From SG8-41 sp963802355 (GTDB lineage Bacteria > Pseudomonadota > Gammaproteobacteria > Burkholderiales > SG8-41): DNA of 64,000 nucleotides. Position numbers and translations under genes: made by a program. Shown in pieces: positions 20,514 through 29,842 of this stretch. The number at the start of each line of letters is the position of its first letter. Position 1 is the stretch's first letter. The notes beneath the pieces were generated by a model. That model had not been told where the DNA came from. It did not search any database and saw only the letters and a program-made list of their open reading frames with translations. The DNA lies in NCBI GenBank assembly GCA_963802355.1, contig CAWDIV010000028.1, positions 434,001 to 498,000 of the forward strand, written 5' to 3'.

Positions 20514-21491
20514 ATGCGCTTCCGCGTGTTGCCGTGGCTGAATTTTTCGCTTGCGATTCTTTTGCTGCACATACCGCTCGACACTTTAGCCCAGGCGTAT
20601 CCGAGCCGGCCGGTGCGCATCATTTCCCCCTTTGCCGCCGGCGGCAGCAACGACATTGTCGCGCGCCTCGTGGCGCCCAGGCTCACGACGGCGCTCGGCC
20701 AGCCGTTCGTGGTCGAGAACCGCCCAGGGGCCGGCGGCGCCCTCGGCACCGAGCAGGGCGCGAAGGCGGCGCCCGACGGCTATACGCTGACAATGGTCAC
20801 CAACGCGACGCTCGCCATCGTGCCGGCGCTGCGCCAGGTTCCCTACGATCCGGTAAAGGACTTCGCGCCGGTAGGGCTCGTCGGGCTCTCGCCCTACATT
20901 GTGATCGTCCACCCGTCGGTGCCCGTCCACAGCATCAAGCAGCTCGTGTCGCTGGTGAAATCGCGGCCGGGACAGGTCGACTTCGGTTCCGGCGGCGTCG
21001 GCACGCCGGGCCATCTCGCGGGCGCCATGCTCAACACCATGACCGGCATCAAGATGGTCCACGTGCCCTACCGGGCCGGTAACCTGGCGTTGAACGATCT
21101 CCTCGGCGGGCACATCTCGGTCACGTTCTCCACCACGATCACTTCCACCCAGTTCATCAAGACCGGCAAAGTGCGCGCGCTGGCCGCCACGAGCAGTCAG
21201 AGAGTGCCGGCCTTCCCCGATTTGCCCACCGTCGCCGAGTCGGGGGTGCCGGGATACGAGTTCACGCTCTGGCTGGGGTTGGCGGCGCCCGCCGGGACGG
21301 CCGACGCTGTCATCCAGCAACTGAGCCGGGCCCTGATCAAGACGCTGCAGGCACGGGACCTGCAGGAACAGCTCGCGATCCAGTCGGTGGACACCGTGAG
21401 CAGCACGCCCCAGGAGCTCGCCGAGAAGATAAAGCGCGACATGGTCATCTACGCCAAGGTCGTCAAGGAGTCGGGCGCCCGCGCCGAATAA
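20514..21491 (+). CDS. Bug/TctC-family periplasmic solute-binding protein
   Basis: A 325-residue binding protein. Start MRFRVLPWLNFSLAILLLHI gives a signal peptide ending near LAQA; then YPSRPVRIISPFAAGGSNDI and VVENRPGAGGALGTEQGAKA. I chose ATG 20514 rather than the longer frame from 20445 because the latter translates the CACAGAT repeat. No transporter partner genes are nearby. Confidence 0.9.
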   Translation: MRFRVLPWLNFSLAILLLHIPLDTLAQAYPSRPVRIISPFAAGGSNDIVARLVAPRLTTALGQPFVVENRPGAGGALGTEQGAKAAPDGYTLTMVTNATLAIVPALRQVPYDPVKDFAPVGLVGLSPYIVIVHPSVPVHSIKQLVSLVKSRPGQVDFGSGGVGTPGHLAGAMLNTMTGIKMVHVPYRAGNLALNDLLGGHISVTFSTTITSTQFIKTGKVRALAATSSQRVPAFPDLPTVAESGVPGYEFTLWLGLAAPAGTADAVIQQLSRALIKTLQARDLQEQLAIQSVDTVSSTPQELAEKIKRDMVIYAKVVKESGARAE

Positions 21492-21505
21492 GAAGGGAAA
21501 AGCGT

Positions 21506-21597
21506 CTCAGGTGAAGCGTCCCAGATGATGCGTCTCAAGTGAGGCGTCCCAGGTGAAGCGTGCCGGTGAAAACGTCTTGAGACGCCCTATCTGAGAC
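21506..21597. repeat. Degenerate tandem-word array, GCGTCYCAGRTGA type
   Basis: Four or more imperfect copies of GCGTCCCAGRTGA-like words, then GTCTTGAGACGCCC and TCTGAGACAT as the complementary arm. The right end abuts the dienelactone hydrolase remnant. The same word family occurs at 56772-56850. Confidence 0.75.
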
Positions 21598-21688
21598 ATG
21601 CCGACTACCGGCCGAGCTACCGCAAGGAAGCGGCCGAAGACGGGTGGAAACGCATGCAGGAGTGGTTCAAGAAGCACGGCGTGGCCTG
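21596..21688 (+). pseudogene. Dienelactone hydrolase, C-terminal remnant
   Basis: The frame reads HADYRPSYRKEAAEDGW then KRMQEWFKKHGVA and stop. This is the characteristic end of dienelactone hydrolase family proteins, with the catalytic-His region HADYRPSY. Everything upstream of that point is replaced by the word array that ends at 21597, so only about 30 codons of a normally 230-residue gene remain. Confidence 0.7.
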
Positions 21689-21721
21689 ACGCATCGCCGT
21701 ATCAAAGAGTACTTCGCTTTC

Positions 21722-21905
21722 CGCTCCCTCCCCGCCTTCATCTAGGCGGGGTGGCGCACGAAGGCCGCCGGGGCGGTGGGAGATACATCCAGCACTTCGT
21801 CACTGTATTACTGATTCGAGTTATATGGTCGACGTTGAGGAAAGTCCGTTTCCTGCTCCCACCACCCCGTCACTTCGTGCCACCCCTCCGCAGGAGGGGA
21901 ATTTC
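21722..21905. repeat. Inverted-repeat element, CTCCCACCACCCCGTCAC type
   Basis: Left arm GGCGGGGTGGCGCACGAAGG (near 21744) and right arm CTTCGTGCCACCCCTCC (near 21877) are complementary. The CTCCCACCACCCCGTCAC part recurs at 30893-30945. No gene is seen between 21690 and 21955. Confidence 0.65.
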
Positions 21906-21955
21906 TATTTTCGCTTGGGACAAACCCCACGAGGATACTGAATCTGCAGTGTCTG

Positions 21956-23153
21956 TTAGTTCTTCAAGAACGCTCGGGTAAGCTCCAGCACCCGCGCGAC
22001 ATCGTCGGCATTATTGTAAAGATGAAAGGAGAACCGCAGCATGCCGCGCCGGATCGAGAGCTTCACGCCGTTTTGCTCGAGATGGTTGTAGAGCTGGTTG
22101 TAAAGCTCTTCCCCGGTGCCGTAATGGTCCGCGCTCATCTTGCCCACCGTCACGATATGCGCCAGGTGCGGTCCCGGGGCGCCGCCCGACACCGGCAGGC
22201 CGAGGTCGAGGAATCCCTGTGCAAGAGCTCGCGCCAGTCCCACTACGTACGCTTCGATATTGGTGGTTCCCAGCGCCAGGAGCTCGCCCAGCGAAGCCTC
22301 GGTCGCCGCGGCAGCGGAAAAGTTGTAGTTGCCCAGGTCGAATCGGCGCGCGCCCGCCGCAAGCTTGTACTCGTCATTTCCCATAGACGCCTCGTGGGCG
22401 CCTTCCCCCAGATCGACTCCGAAACGCGCGAGATACGCGGGCTCCAGCCGCTCCGCCCACTCGCGGCGGCAATAGAGGAATCCCATGCCGTAGAGTCCCA
22501 GCAGGCCCTTCTGCGTGGAGACCGCGAGCGCGTCGATCTTGCTCTGCGCGACGTCGGTGTGCAGAACGCCGGCCGACTGCGCCGCATCCACCAGCAGCAG
22601 CACGTCGCGCTTGCGGCACGCTTTGCCCAGCGTCTCGATGTCGGTGCGGAAACCCGGGGAAAAGGTTACGGTCGAAACCGATACCATCCGCGTACCGTCG
22701 TCCATACGCGCGATGATCTCGTCCACCGGTATGTGACCGTCGCGCGGCGACACGGAGCGCACGTCGAGCCCGTAACGGCGCATGTTGAGCCATGGGTAGA
22801 CGTTGTTCGGGTGTTCCAGCGCGCCACACATGATTACGTTATCGCCCTTGCGCCAGTGGTAGGCGGAGGCGATCATGTTGATGCCCTCCGACACGTTCTT
22901 GGTGTAGGCAATTTCGTCCGCGTCGGCATTGATGAGTTCGGCGAAGCGGCCCCGCGTGCGCTCGATCAGCGCGAAGTACTGCTTCTTGTCGCGCACCGTT
23001 CAACATGTGGCCGTCGAGATGTGCCTCGAGCGCCGCGCGCGACGCGCGCGAAATCACGCAGCGGCCGGCGACATCCAGGTAGGTCCACCGCTCGAGCGCA
23101 GGATAGTTGGCGCGGGCCGCGGCAATGGCGTCGAAATCACTGGGTCTGTTCAC
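21956..23153 (-). CDS. Class V (NifS/CsdB-like) PLP-dependent aminotransferase family protein (one frameshift)
   Basis: About 398 residues of fold-type I PLP enzyme. It shows TKNVSEGINMIASAYHW, the LVDAAQSAGVLHTDV segment (Asp-Ala-Gln near the cofactor) and the likely Schiff-base Lys in VSTQKGLLGLYGMGFLY. It resembles isopenicillin-N epimerase and cysteine-desulfurase-like proteins of unknown substrate. GTG start 23153 follows GGGAGAACAGTC. An extra base near 23000 (after HMLNG) interrupts the frame. It lies next to hydantoinase genes on the same strand. Confidence 0.85.
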
Positions 23154-23192
23154 GACTGTTCTCCCTGGCTGTAAGCTGGACAAAAACTCATT

Positions 23193-23229
23193 TTAGCCAC
23201 AGATGAAACACAGATGGTATCTGTGGCTG
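23193..23229. repeat. Short CACAGAT word hairpin
   Basis: TTAGCCACAGATGAAACACA and ATCTGTGGCTGAA form opposite arms in the gap between hyuB and the aminotransferase gene. Confidence 0.75.
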
Positions 23230-23248
23230 AATTGCGCCTTGATCTTCG

Positions 23249-24928
23249 TCAAGTTTTCCGGGCCGCAGCGCGGGAAACTCGGCCTTCGCGGGTATCGCGC
23301 TCACGCGCGGTGGGGTCGCGCGCATCCTCCGGGCCGTAGCCGCCGCCGCCCGGCGTGCAGATTCTGAACACCGAACCGCGTTGCAGCACCACGTCGGCCG
23401 CCGCGGCTGGAAGCTTGACGCTCCTCGGGCGTTCCCGGATTGAGAATGAAAGCGCCGGTCGCTCCGGCGCCGCCGCCTGCGGCGCCTTTCGCCGCTACGT
23501 GCTGGCGCTCGGAGGAGAGGCTCACCACGATGTCGTCCGCGAGCACGCGATAGTCGCGCACGACACCCATGCCGCCGACGAAACTGGCCCGCACCGCCGG
23601 AGCCGTCCCACAGCGCATAGCGCTCGACGCGAAACGGATAGGCGTGCTCCAGCGCTTCCACCGGCAGGTTGGACGAACCCGACGCGTGCACGCGCACGCC
23701 GTCCACGCCGTCGCGGTTCGCGCGTGCGCCCATGCCGCCGGCGACCGTCTCGTAGTTCACGAAATACACGCCGGTGCGCGGATCGGTCCCGGAGAGGACG
23801 TAGAAGATGGTGCGGACCGCTGCCCGCCAGCGCCTTCGCGGGCAGCGCCTGCGAGAGCGCGCCGGCGATCACGTCGCCCAGCACGCTGGCGGAGATCGAA
23901 CGGCAGCCGATCGCCGCCGGCGGCACCGGGCCGACGACGCTGCCGGGGTCGCCGTGACGTCGAGCGTGCGGTAGTAGCCGGCGTTCGCAGGCACGTCCGG
24001 ATCGAGCATGCTCTTCGCTACGGTATAAACCGTTGCGAGCAGCGCGCGATACGGAATGTTGCGCGCGCTCTCGAGCTGCGCGACCCGAGCCCGCGAAATC
24101 GAAATCGAAGCCGACTCTTGCTCACCGTCAGCGCGAGCCGTGATCTCGCACAGGTCTCTCCTTCGGAATTGCCGTCGAGAAAGTCCTCGGCTATGTAGCG
24201 CCCCGGCGGCAGTCGGCCGATCGCCGCGCGAAAGCGCCTTTCGGTGAAGTCCAGATAGCCGGCGATGGTCGCCTCGGTCACTTTTGTCCCATAGCGCTCG
24301 AAAAGCTGCAGGACGCCCCGCGTTCCCACCGTGTTGGCCGCGAACTGCGCCTGCAGATCGCCCACGCGCTCGTCCGGCGTGCGCGAGTTGAGCAGGATGA
24401 CGTCGAACACGTCGCGGTTGACCTTGCCGGCGCGCATGATGCGAACCGGCGGAATCCGTAGGCCTTCCTGGTAGATCGACTTGCATACCGCCGCTTCGGA
24501 GCCTGGAACCATGCCGCCGACGTCGGCGTGATGCGCGATATTGGCGACGAACGCGGCGATGCGCCGGCCCAGGAACACCGGCGCGATGACGTTGATATCC
24601 GGCAAATGCGTGCCGCCGCCGTTGTACGGATCGTTGGCGACGAACATGTCGCCCGGCACGATCTCCTCGCGCGGATAGCGCTTGAGGATCTCGTCCACCG
24701 CGCCGACCATCGAGCCCAGGTGGATCGGAACGCGCTGCGCCAGCGCGATGACCTCGCCCGTGCGTCGAAGATCGCCGTGGAGCAATCGGCGCGCTCCTTG
24801 ATGTTGGGCGAAAACGCGGTGCGCGTGAGCGTCGCGCCCATCTCCTCGGCGGTCGCGAGCAGAAAGCGCGCAACGACTTCGGCGCTGATGGGGTCGACTT
24901 TGGTTGGCTTGCGTCGTTGCGTGCTCAT
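23249..24928 (-). CDS. hyuB: Hydantoinase B / N-methylhydantoinase B subunit (frameshifted)
   Basis: About 555 residues of the HyuB/oxoprolinase C-half family, which with HyuA hydrolyses hydantoin or 5-oxoproline-like rings using ATP. It starts MSTQRRKPTKVDPISAEVVA and contains TAFSPNIKERADCS, GDMFVANDPYNGGGTHLPDI, FVANIAHHADVGGMVPGS, VYFVNYETVAGGMGAR and the terminal CTPGGGGYGPEDARDP. Several single-base shifts (for example near 24775, 24100, 23945, 23825, 23600 and 23415) divide it. In most genomes hyuB follows hyuA directly; here about 560 bases with a truncated GIY-YIG gene and repeats intervene. Confidence 0.87.
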
Positions 24929-24942
24929 CAGAGATCGTTTCT

Positions 24943-25200
24943 TTACATGAGAGGACGTGAACATTCGTCACCCAGGCAGCAGGCGTCGCCCCGGCAGGTA
25001 TTTGGCCGGGGTTTCAGGCTGGGGTCCAGTTCGTGTTGTTCGAACCACACGAGATCATGCACACCATAGCGCTGCGTAAACCCACCGACAACGCCGTTTC
25101 TATGCTCCCATGCCCGCTTTACCAGATCGGACGTGACGCCAACATAAAGAGTCCCATTGCGGCTACTCGCGAGTATGTAAACGCAGGGCTGCCTGGTCAT
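24943..25200 (-). pseudogene. GIY-YIG endonuclease-superfamily protein, C-terminus replaced
   Basis: Residues 1-57 match small GIY-YIG (UPF0213-like) proteins: VYILASSRNGTLYVGVTSDL, VKRAWEHRNG and YGVHDLVWFEQHE. The final 28 residues (LDPSLKPRPNTCRGDACC...) do not belong to the family. They are encoded by a CCCCGGCCAAATACCTGCCG repeat that recurs at 25434-25465. The last third of the domain, including the usual Lys/Trp-rich end, is therefore missing. Family members of unknown role are common and mobile. Confidence 0.75.
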
Positions 25201-25317
25201 GACCGGTCACGATGATCAACACTTTAGCCATATATAACGCCTCAGCGGATACACCCGTGCACGTTGTTCCTGAACGTGCGCTCGATACGGTCAACGAATC
25301 TATACACATATGAAGAA

Positions 25318-25480
25318 TCGTCATTCCCGCGGCGGCGGGAATCCAGGCGAATCAGTTTGTTACTGGATCCCCGCTTTCGCGAGGATGACTTACGCGAAGG
25401 TTCCGAATCGCGAGGTCGCGCCTGGATGCCCGCCCCGGCCTGATACCTGCCGGGGCGACGTCTACCGCATGGGCATGACG
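25318..25480. repeat. CGTCATTCCCGCG repeat and CCCCGGCNTGATACC repeat
   Basis: CGTCATTCCCGCGGCGGCGG (25319-) is opposed by TGGATCCCCGCTTTCGCGAG and GATGAC, a widespread intergenic hairpin of Proteobacteria. It is followed by CCCCGGCCTGATACCTGCCG (25434-), which is also found inverted inside the GIY-YIG gene at 24986-25012. No gene lies in 25201-25492. Confidence 0.75.
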
Positions 25481-25492
25481 GTCTTTCCCAGG

Positions 25493-27599
25493 TCATCCTT
25501 CCTTGAGTTGCATATGCAGATACCCCAGCCTGTCGCCCTTCACCAGGGCCTTCGGCGGCACCACGGTGGTCGCGTCCATCTGCTCGATGATCGTGGGGCC
25601 GGCGATGCGGCAATCGGCGGGCAGCCGGTCCCGGTCGTATACCGGTGTCGCGAGGTAGCCGGTTCCGGGGAACCACACCTTGCGGCGCTCGAGCAGCGCC
25701 TGCTTCATGTCCCCGCGATTGTAAGGTGTCAGGAACCCTTTGCTTAAGGTTCCTGACACCCTCGACCCTTTGCTTAAGGTTCCTGACACCCTCGCGCGCC
25801 GTTTCGCCGTCACGGTGAGCCTCAGGTTGACGACTTCCACCGGCTGGCTGCGCATGTCGTAGCCATATTGATCCTTGTGCCGATGATGAAACGAGACGAT
25901 CAACGCGGCGAGCGAACCTTCATCCAGCCAGTCGCTCTTCAATTCCATGTTGAGCTCGAAGTTCTGGCCGAGGTAGCGCAAGTCGGCGAACCAGCCGAAG
26001 CTCCCGCGGCTCTCGCCCTCGCCCTTGAGCCATTCCGTGCCGCGCTGCTGCAACGTCTCGAAACCGCTGTTGAGCCCTTCGAGACTGCCGCTTCTCCGCG
26101 CGCACGAGCCGCGTCAGGCTGAAATCGCCGCGCACGTCGGCGTGCAGCAAGCCGATCGCCGACAGCAGCCCCGGCCGCGGCGGCACCAGCACTCTGCGCA
26201 TGCCCATGTTGCGCGCCACATCGGCCGCGTGCAGCGGGCCGGCGCCGCCGAAGGCGACGAGCGTGAAATCGCGCGGGTCTTCGCCCTGTTCGACCGAGAT
26301 CACGCGCACCGCGCCCATCATGTTGGCGTTGATGATCTCGATCACACCGGCCGCGGCCTTCACCGCATCGACTCCGAGCCGACCGGCGAGCTCGTCGATC
26401 GCGTGACGCGCCCTGTCCGCGTGCATCGCCATGCGGCCGCCGAGCAGCGTCCTCGGATTCAGCCGGCCGAGCACGACATTGGCGTCGGTCACCGTGGGCA
26501 GCGCGCCGCCGCGGCCGTAAGCCGCGGGGCCGGGATGCGCGCCGGCGCTTTGCGGGCCGACCTTGAGCAGTCCGCCGGCATCGACCCAGGCGATGCTGCC
26601 CCCGCCGGCGCCGATGGTGTGGATATCGATGCGTGCGCGTGCGCACCGGGAAGCCGCCCATCTGGCGTTCGCTCTTCTTCGCCGGCTCGCCGTCGCGGAT
26701 CAGGCAGACGTCGGTGCTCGTGCCGCCCATGTCGAAGGTGACGAGATTGGGGAGCGCGAGCTGCCCTCCCAGCCCCACCGCGCCGATCACACCGCCTGCC
26801 GGACCCGAGAAGAAAGTGTTCACCGGCAGCCTGCGCACCGCGCCGGGAGAAACCGCGCCGCCATTCGACTGCATGACGCGCGGCGACGCGCCCTATGCCG
26901 AGATCGCGCGACGCCTTGCTCGAAACGCTCGAGATAGCGATCCATGACCGGCATCAGGCTCGCGTTCACCGTCGGCGGTGGCGAAGCGCTCGAACTCGCG
27001 GAATTCGGCGAGCACGTCGCCCGAGGCGCACAGGTAAACCTCGGGCCAGAGCTTGCTCACGAGCGCTCTCGCTGCGTTCCTCATGCGTCGGATTGGCGTA
27101 GGCGTGCATGAAGCAGATGGCGACCGCCTCGACCTTCTTCGCCTTCAGCCGCTCGACCGCTTTCGCAACGTCGTCTTCCGCGAGCGGCGCGACTTCTGCG
27201 CCGTCGTGGGCGATGCGGCCGGCGACTTCGATACGGCAGTCGCGCGGCGCCGGCGGCATGGGCTTCGGGAATATCGAGATTGAAATAGTGCGGGCGGCGC
27301 TGGCGCGCGAGCTCGAGCACGTCGCGAAAGCCTGCGGTCGTGATCATGCCGGTGCGCGCCCACTTGCCCTGGAGCACCGCGTTGGTGGCGAGCGTGGTGC
27401 CGAGCACGAGCGCGGCCACATCGCCGCGCGCCAGCCCGTTCTGGTCGAGCAGCTCGGCGATGCCGTCGAGGATGCCTTGCGCCGGATCGGCCGTCTGCGT
27501 CGGCACCTTGTGATATCGGTAGCGCCCGCGCTCGGCGTCGACCGCGACGAGATCGGTGAACGTGCCGCCGGTGTCTATGCCGATGAGGATCTTGCCCAC
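25493..27599 (-). CDS. hyuA: Hydantoinase A / N-methylhydantoinase A subunit (frameshifted, palindrome inside)
   Basis: About 700 residues of the HyuA/oxoprolinase N-half family. GTG start 27599 gives GKILIGIDTGGTFTDLVAVD, the ATP-binding signature. Further blocks are LGTTLATNAVLQGKWARTGM, MQSNGGAVSPGAVRRLPVN, FFSGPAGGVIGAVGL and VTFDMGGTSTDVCLIRDG. The C-terminal domain ends ATPVYDRDRLPADCRIAGPT. Frameshifts occur near 27250, 27065, 26925, 26640 and 26095. Between VTAKRRA and RGDMKQALLE the frame runs through a GGTGTCAGGAACC palindrome (25727-25795), encoding RVSGTLSKG twice. It pairs functionally with hyuB. Confidence 0.87.
25727..25795. repeat. GGTGTCAGGAACC palindromic repeat, compound copy inside hyuA
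   Basis: AGGTGTCAGGAACC, then two direct AAGGTTCCTGACACC units separated by CTCGACCCTTTGCTT. It lies wholly within the open hyuA frame and adds about 24 codons. Confidence 0.85.
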
Positions 27600-27600
27600 G

Positions 27601-27640
27601 CGTTTATCTGCTACGAAACCACACGGAAAGACACGGAATA
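27601..27640. repeat. Short CACGGAAAGACACGGAA word repeat
   Basis: GTTTATCTGC and ACCACACGGAAAGACACGGAA words directly before the hyuA GTG start. A related ACGGAATCACACGGACAAAG lies at about 20304. No Shine-Dalgarno is apparent here. Confidence 0.5.
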
Positions 27641-27739
27641 TACCAAACAAGAGAAACCCTGAGCGAAGGCACTGGTGAGGAACGTCAACTGATCTGTCGC
27701 GCGGTGCCACGACAGGCCGCGCTCGCCGAATGGATTGAA

Positions 27740-28717
27740 CTACTCGATCACCCTGTCCACACGCATGAGAAACGGCTGCGGAATGGTCAAACCAAGCGCC
27801 TTGGCGGTTTTCATGTTCACCACCAGCTCGAACTTGGTCGGCTGCTCCACCGGCATTTCGGCTGGCTTCGCGCCTTTCAGTATCAGGCTCACCTGTTCCG
27901 CCGCGCGGCGGTAGAACTCCGAGAAGTTCGGCGCGTAGGACAGCAGCCCCCCGGCGTCCGCCCACACGGCATTGCCGAACATCGAGGGCAGGCGATGCTT
28001 CAGCGCCAATTCCGGGATTTGCCGGCGTGCAGGGACAAAGAAGCCTGAAGTGAGCACCAGCAGCGCCTCCGCCTTGGCGCGTACCGATTCGGCGAAGGCG
28101 CTGTCGTAGTCATACGGCGTACGTGTGAATTCGAGCACCTGCAGCGCGATGCCCAGCCGCTTCGCGCCGGCCTGCACCGCCTTGAGTTGGCCCGCGGTGC
28201 CAGTATCCGAGAACACGGCGATTTTCGTGGCCTTCGGCAACAACTCCTTCAGCAGCTCGAGACGCTTCGCGGGCAGCTCTGATTGCTGCTGGGATATCCC
28301 GGTGATTCGGCCTCCCGGGCGCGCGAGGCTCGCGATATGACCGGTTGCGACGGGGTCGTAATCGATCGCTACCATGACGATGGGCGTGTCCCGGCTCGCC
28401 TGCTTGATCGCGGCAAGATTCGCTTCGCTGCCGGGAGCGACGAGTACGTCGCAGTTCTGCCGTGCAAGGTCGGCGGCGAGCTCGGGCAGCCTGTCAATTC
28501 GGCCCTCCGACCCGCGGAACTCGATCACAAGATTGCGCCCCGCGACATACCCGAGTTCGCGCAGCCGCTGCTCGAAGGCGATACTGTAGGGCTCGGTGCG
28601 CGGGGACGTCGACAGCCAGCCGACCCGATAGATCCGTCCGGCCTGCTGGGCCCGGGCGAATCGGGGCAAGGCCAGCACGCCGCCGAGCGCGATGAGAAGT
28701 TTTCTTCGATTGTTCAC
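27740..28717 (-). CDS. ABC-transporter-type substrate-binding protein (PF04392-like), copy A
   Basis: A 325-residue periplasmic binding protein of the TrpX/ABC_sub_bind family. Signal peptide MNNRRKLLIALGGVLALPRF ends at ARAQQ; then YRVGWLSTSP, GRNLVIEFRGSEGRIDRLPE and VVNMKTAKALGLTIPQPFLM near the end. The GTG start overlaps the stop of copy B by four bases (GTGA), so the two are translationally coupled. No permease or ATPase genes are adjacent. Confidence 0.88.
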   Translation of the reverse strand: MNNRRKLLIALGGVLALPRFARAQQAGRIYRVGWLSTSPRTEPYSIAFEQRLRELGYVAGRNLVIEFRGSEGRIDRLPELAADLARQNCDVLVAPGSEANLAAIKQASRDTPIVMVAIDYDPVATGHIASLARPGGRITGISQQQSELPAKRLELLKELLPKATKIAVFSDTGTAGQLKAVQAGAKRLGIALQVLEFTRTPYDYDSAFAESVRAKAEALLVLTSGFFVPARRQIPELALKHRLPSMFGNAVWADAGGLLSYAPNFSEFYRRAAEQVSLILKGAKPAEMPVEQPTKFELVVNMKTAKALGLTIPQPFLMRVDRVIE

Positions 28718-29694
28718 TCGATCACCCGGTCCGCGCGCACCAGGACCGTCTGTGGGATCGTGATTCCCAGCGCTATGGCGGTCTTGAGATTGACGACCAA
28801 CTCGAAGGTCGTCGCGCGCTCTATCGGCAGATCGCCGGGGTTGGCTCCCTTGAGGATCTTGTCCACGAAAACGGCGGCGCGGCGAAACATCGCGGGAAAG
28901 TGCACTCCGTAGCCCATGAGGCCGCCGGTTTCGGCGACCTCGATGAACCCGACCGAGGGAATCCGATGTTTGGCCGCAAGGCTCGCCGCCGCTGCGGCAT
29001 TGGGGATCGTTATCGTGTCCTCGACGATCGCGACCGCTTCGACGCGTTGTTTGCTCATCGCTGCAAAGGCGGCTTCGAATTCGTCTCGGCTCCGCACCCC
29101 GAATTTTTGCAACTCCACTTTCAGTGGTCCTGCCGCTGCCTCCATTGCCGGCAGGGAAAGGCCGGGGCCGTCCGATTTCCAGAGGACCGCGACTCGACGG
29201 ATGCGCGGAAAGACATCCTTGAGCAATTCCAGCCGCTTCGCGTTGAGCTCCGGGCTGAAAAAAGACGATCCGGTCAAGTTCCCGCCCGGTCGCGCAAGGC
29301 TCGCAACCAGGCCGGTGGCAACGGCGTCGCCGACGACCGCGATGACGATGGGGATCGTCGTGGTTGCCTTTTTGGCCGCGAGGGTTCCTGAATGCTGGTG
29401 GGTCACGATGACGTCGACCTTGAGACGAACCAGCTCGGCCGCCAGCTCGGGAAGCCGGTCAATCTTACCCTCGGCCCAGCGGAATTCGATGACGAGATTC
29501 TTGCCTTCAACGTAACCGAGGTCACGCAGACCCGCCCGCAATGCTTCCACTTGTCTTGCGTGAGCTGCGGCAGTCACGACGCCGAGGTACCCAATGCGGG
29601 GAATTCTGGCCGGCGGTTGCTGCGCGAAAGACGGCGCTCCAAGCGTGCACAGCCCGGCACCGCCGGCAATCAGGAATTCGCGGCGTGATCTCAT
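28714..29694 (-). CDS. ABC-transporter-type substrate-binding protein (PF04392-like), copy B
   Basis: A 326-residue paralogue of copy A. Signal peptide MRSRREFLIAGGAGLCTLGA ends at SFAQQ; it has GKNLVIEFRWAEGKIDRLPE and VVNLKTAIALGITIPQTVLV. Its ATG start at 29694 overlaps the stop of the upstream remnant by four bases (ATGA), and its own stop overlaps copy A. This is a tandem-duplication array sharing one transcript. Confidence 0.88.
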   Translation of the reverse strand: MRSRREFLIAGGAGLCTLGAPSFAQQPPARIPRIGYLGVVTAAAHARQVEALRAGLRDLGYVEGKNLVIEFRWAEGKIDRLPELAAELVRLKVDVIVTHQHSGTLAAKKATTTIPIVIAVVGDAVATGLVASLARPGGNLTGSSFFSPELNAKRLELLKDVFPRIRRVAVLWKSDGPGLSLPAMEAAAGPLKVELQKFGVRSRDEFEAAFAAMSKQRVEAVAIVEDTITIPNAAAAASLAAKHRIPSVGFIEVAETGGLMGYGVHFPAMFRRAAVFVDKILKGANPGDLPIERATTFELVVNLKTAIALGITIPQTVLVRADRVIE

Positions 29695-29790
29695 TCGATC
29701 ACCTTGTCCACGCGCAGGAGAAACGGCTGCGGGATGGTCAGGCCGAGGGCCTTGGCGATTTTCGCATTCACCACTAACGCGGTGCGGCGC
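29691..29790 (-). pseudogene. ABC substrate-binding protein, C-terminal remnant (copy C)
   Basis: ALVVNAKIAKALGLTIPQPF followed by LLRVDKVIE and stop is the conserved end of the copy A/B family, nearly identical to copy A. Upstream of it the homology stops and the frame contains unrelated residues up to the Bug gene at 29843. A third paralogue has therefore been reduced to about 30 codons. Confidence 0.75.
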
Positions 29791-29842
29791 GTTGAACGGA
29801 CCGAGCACGCATCCTCAATGTCGCCTGCTGGAACTCGCCTCA

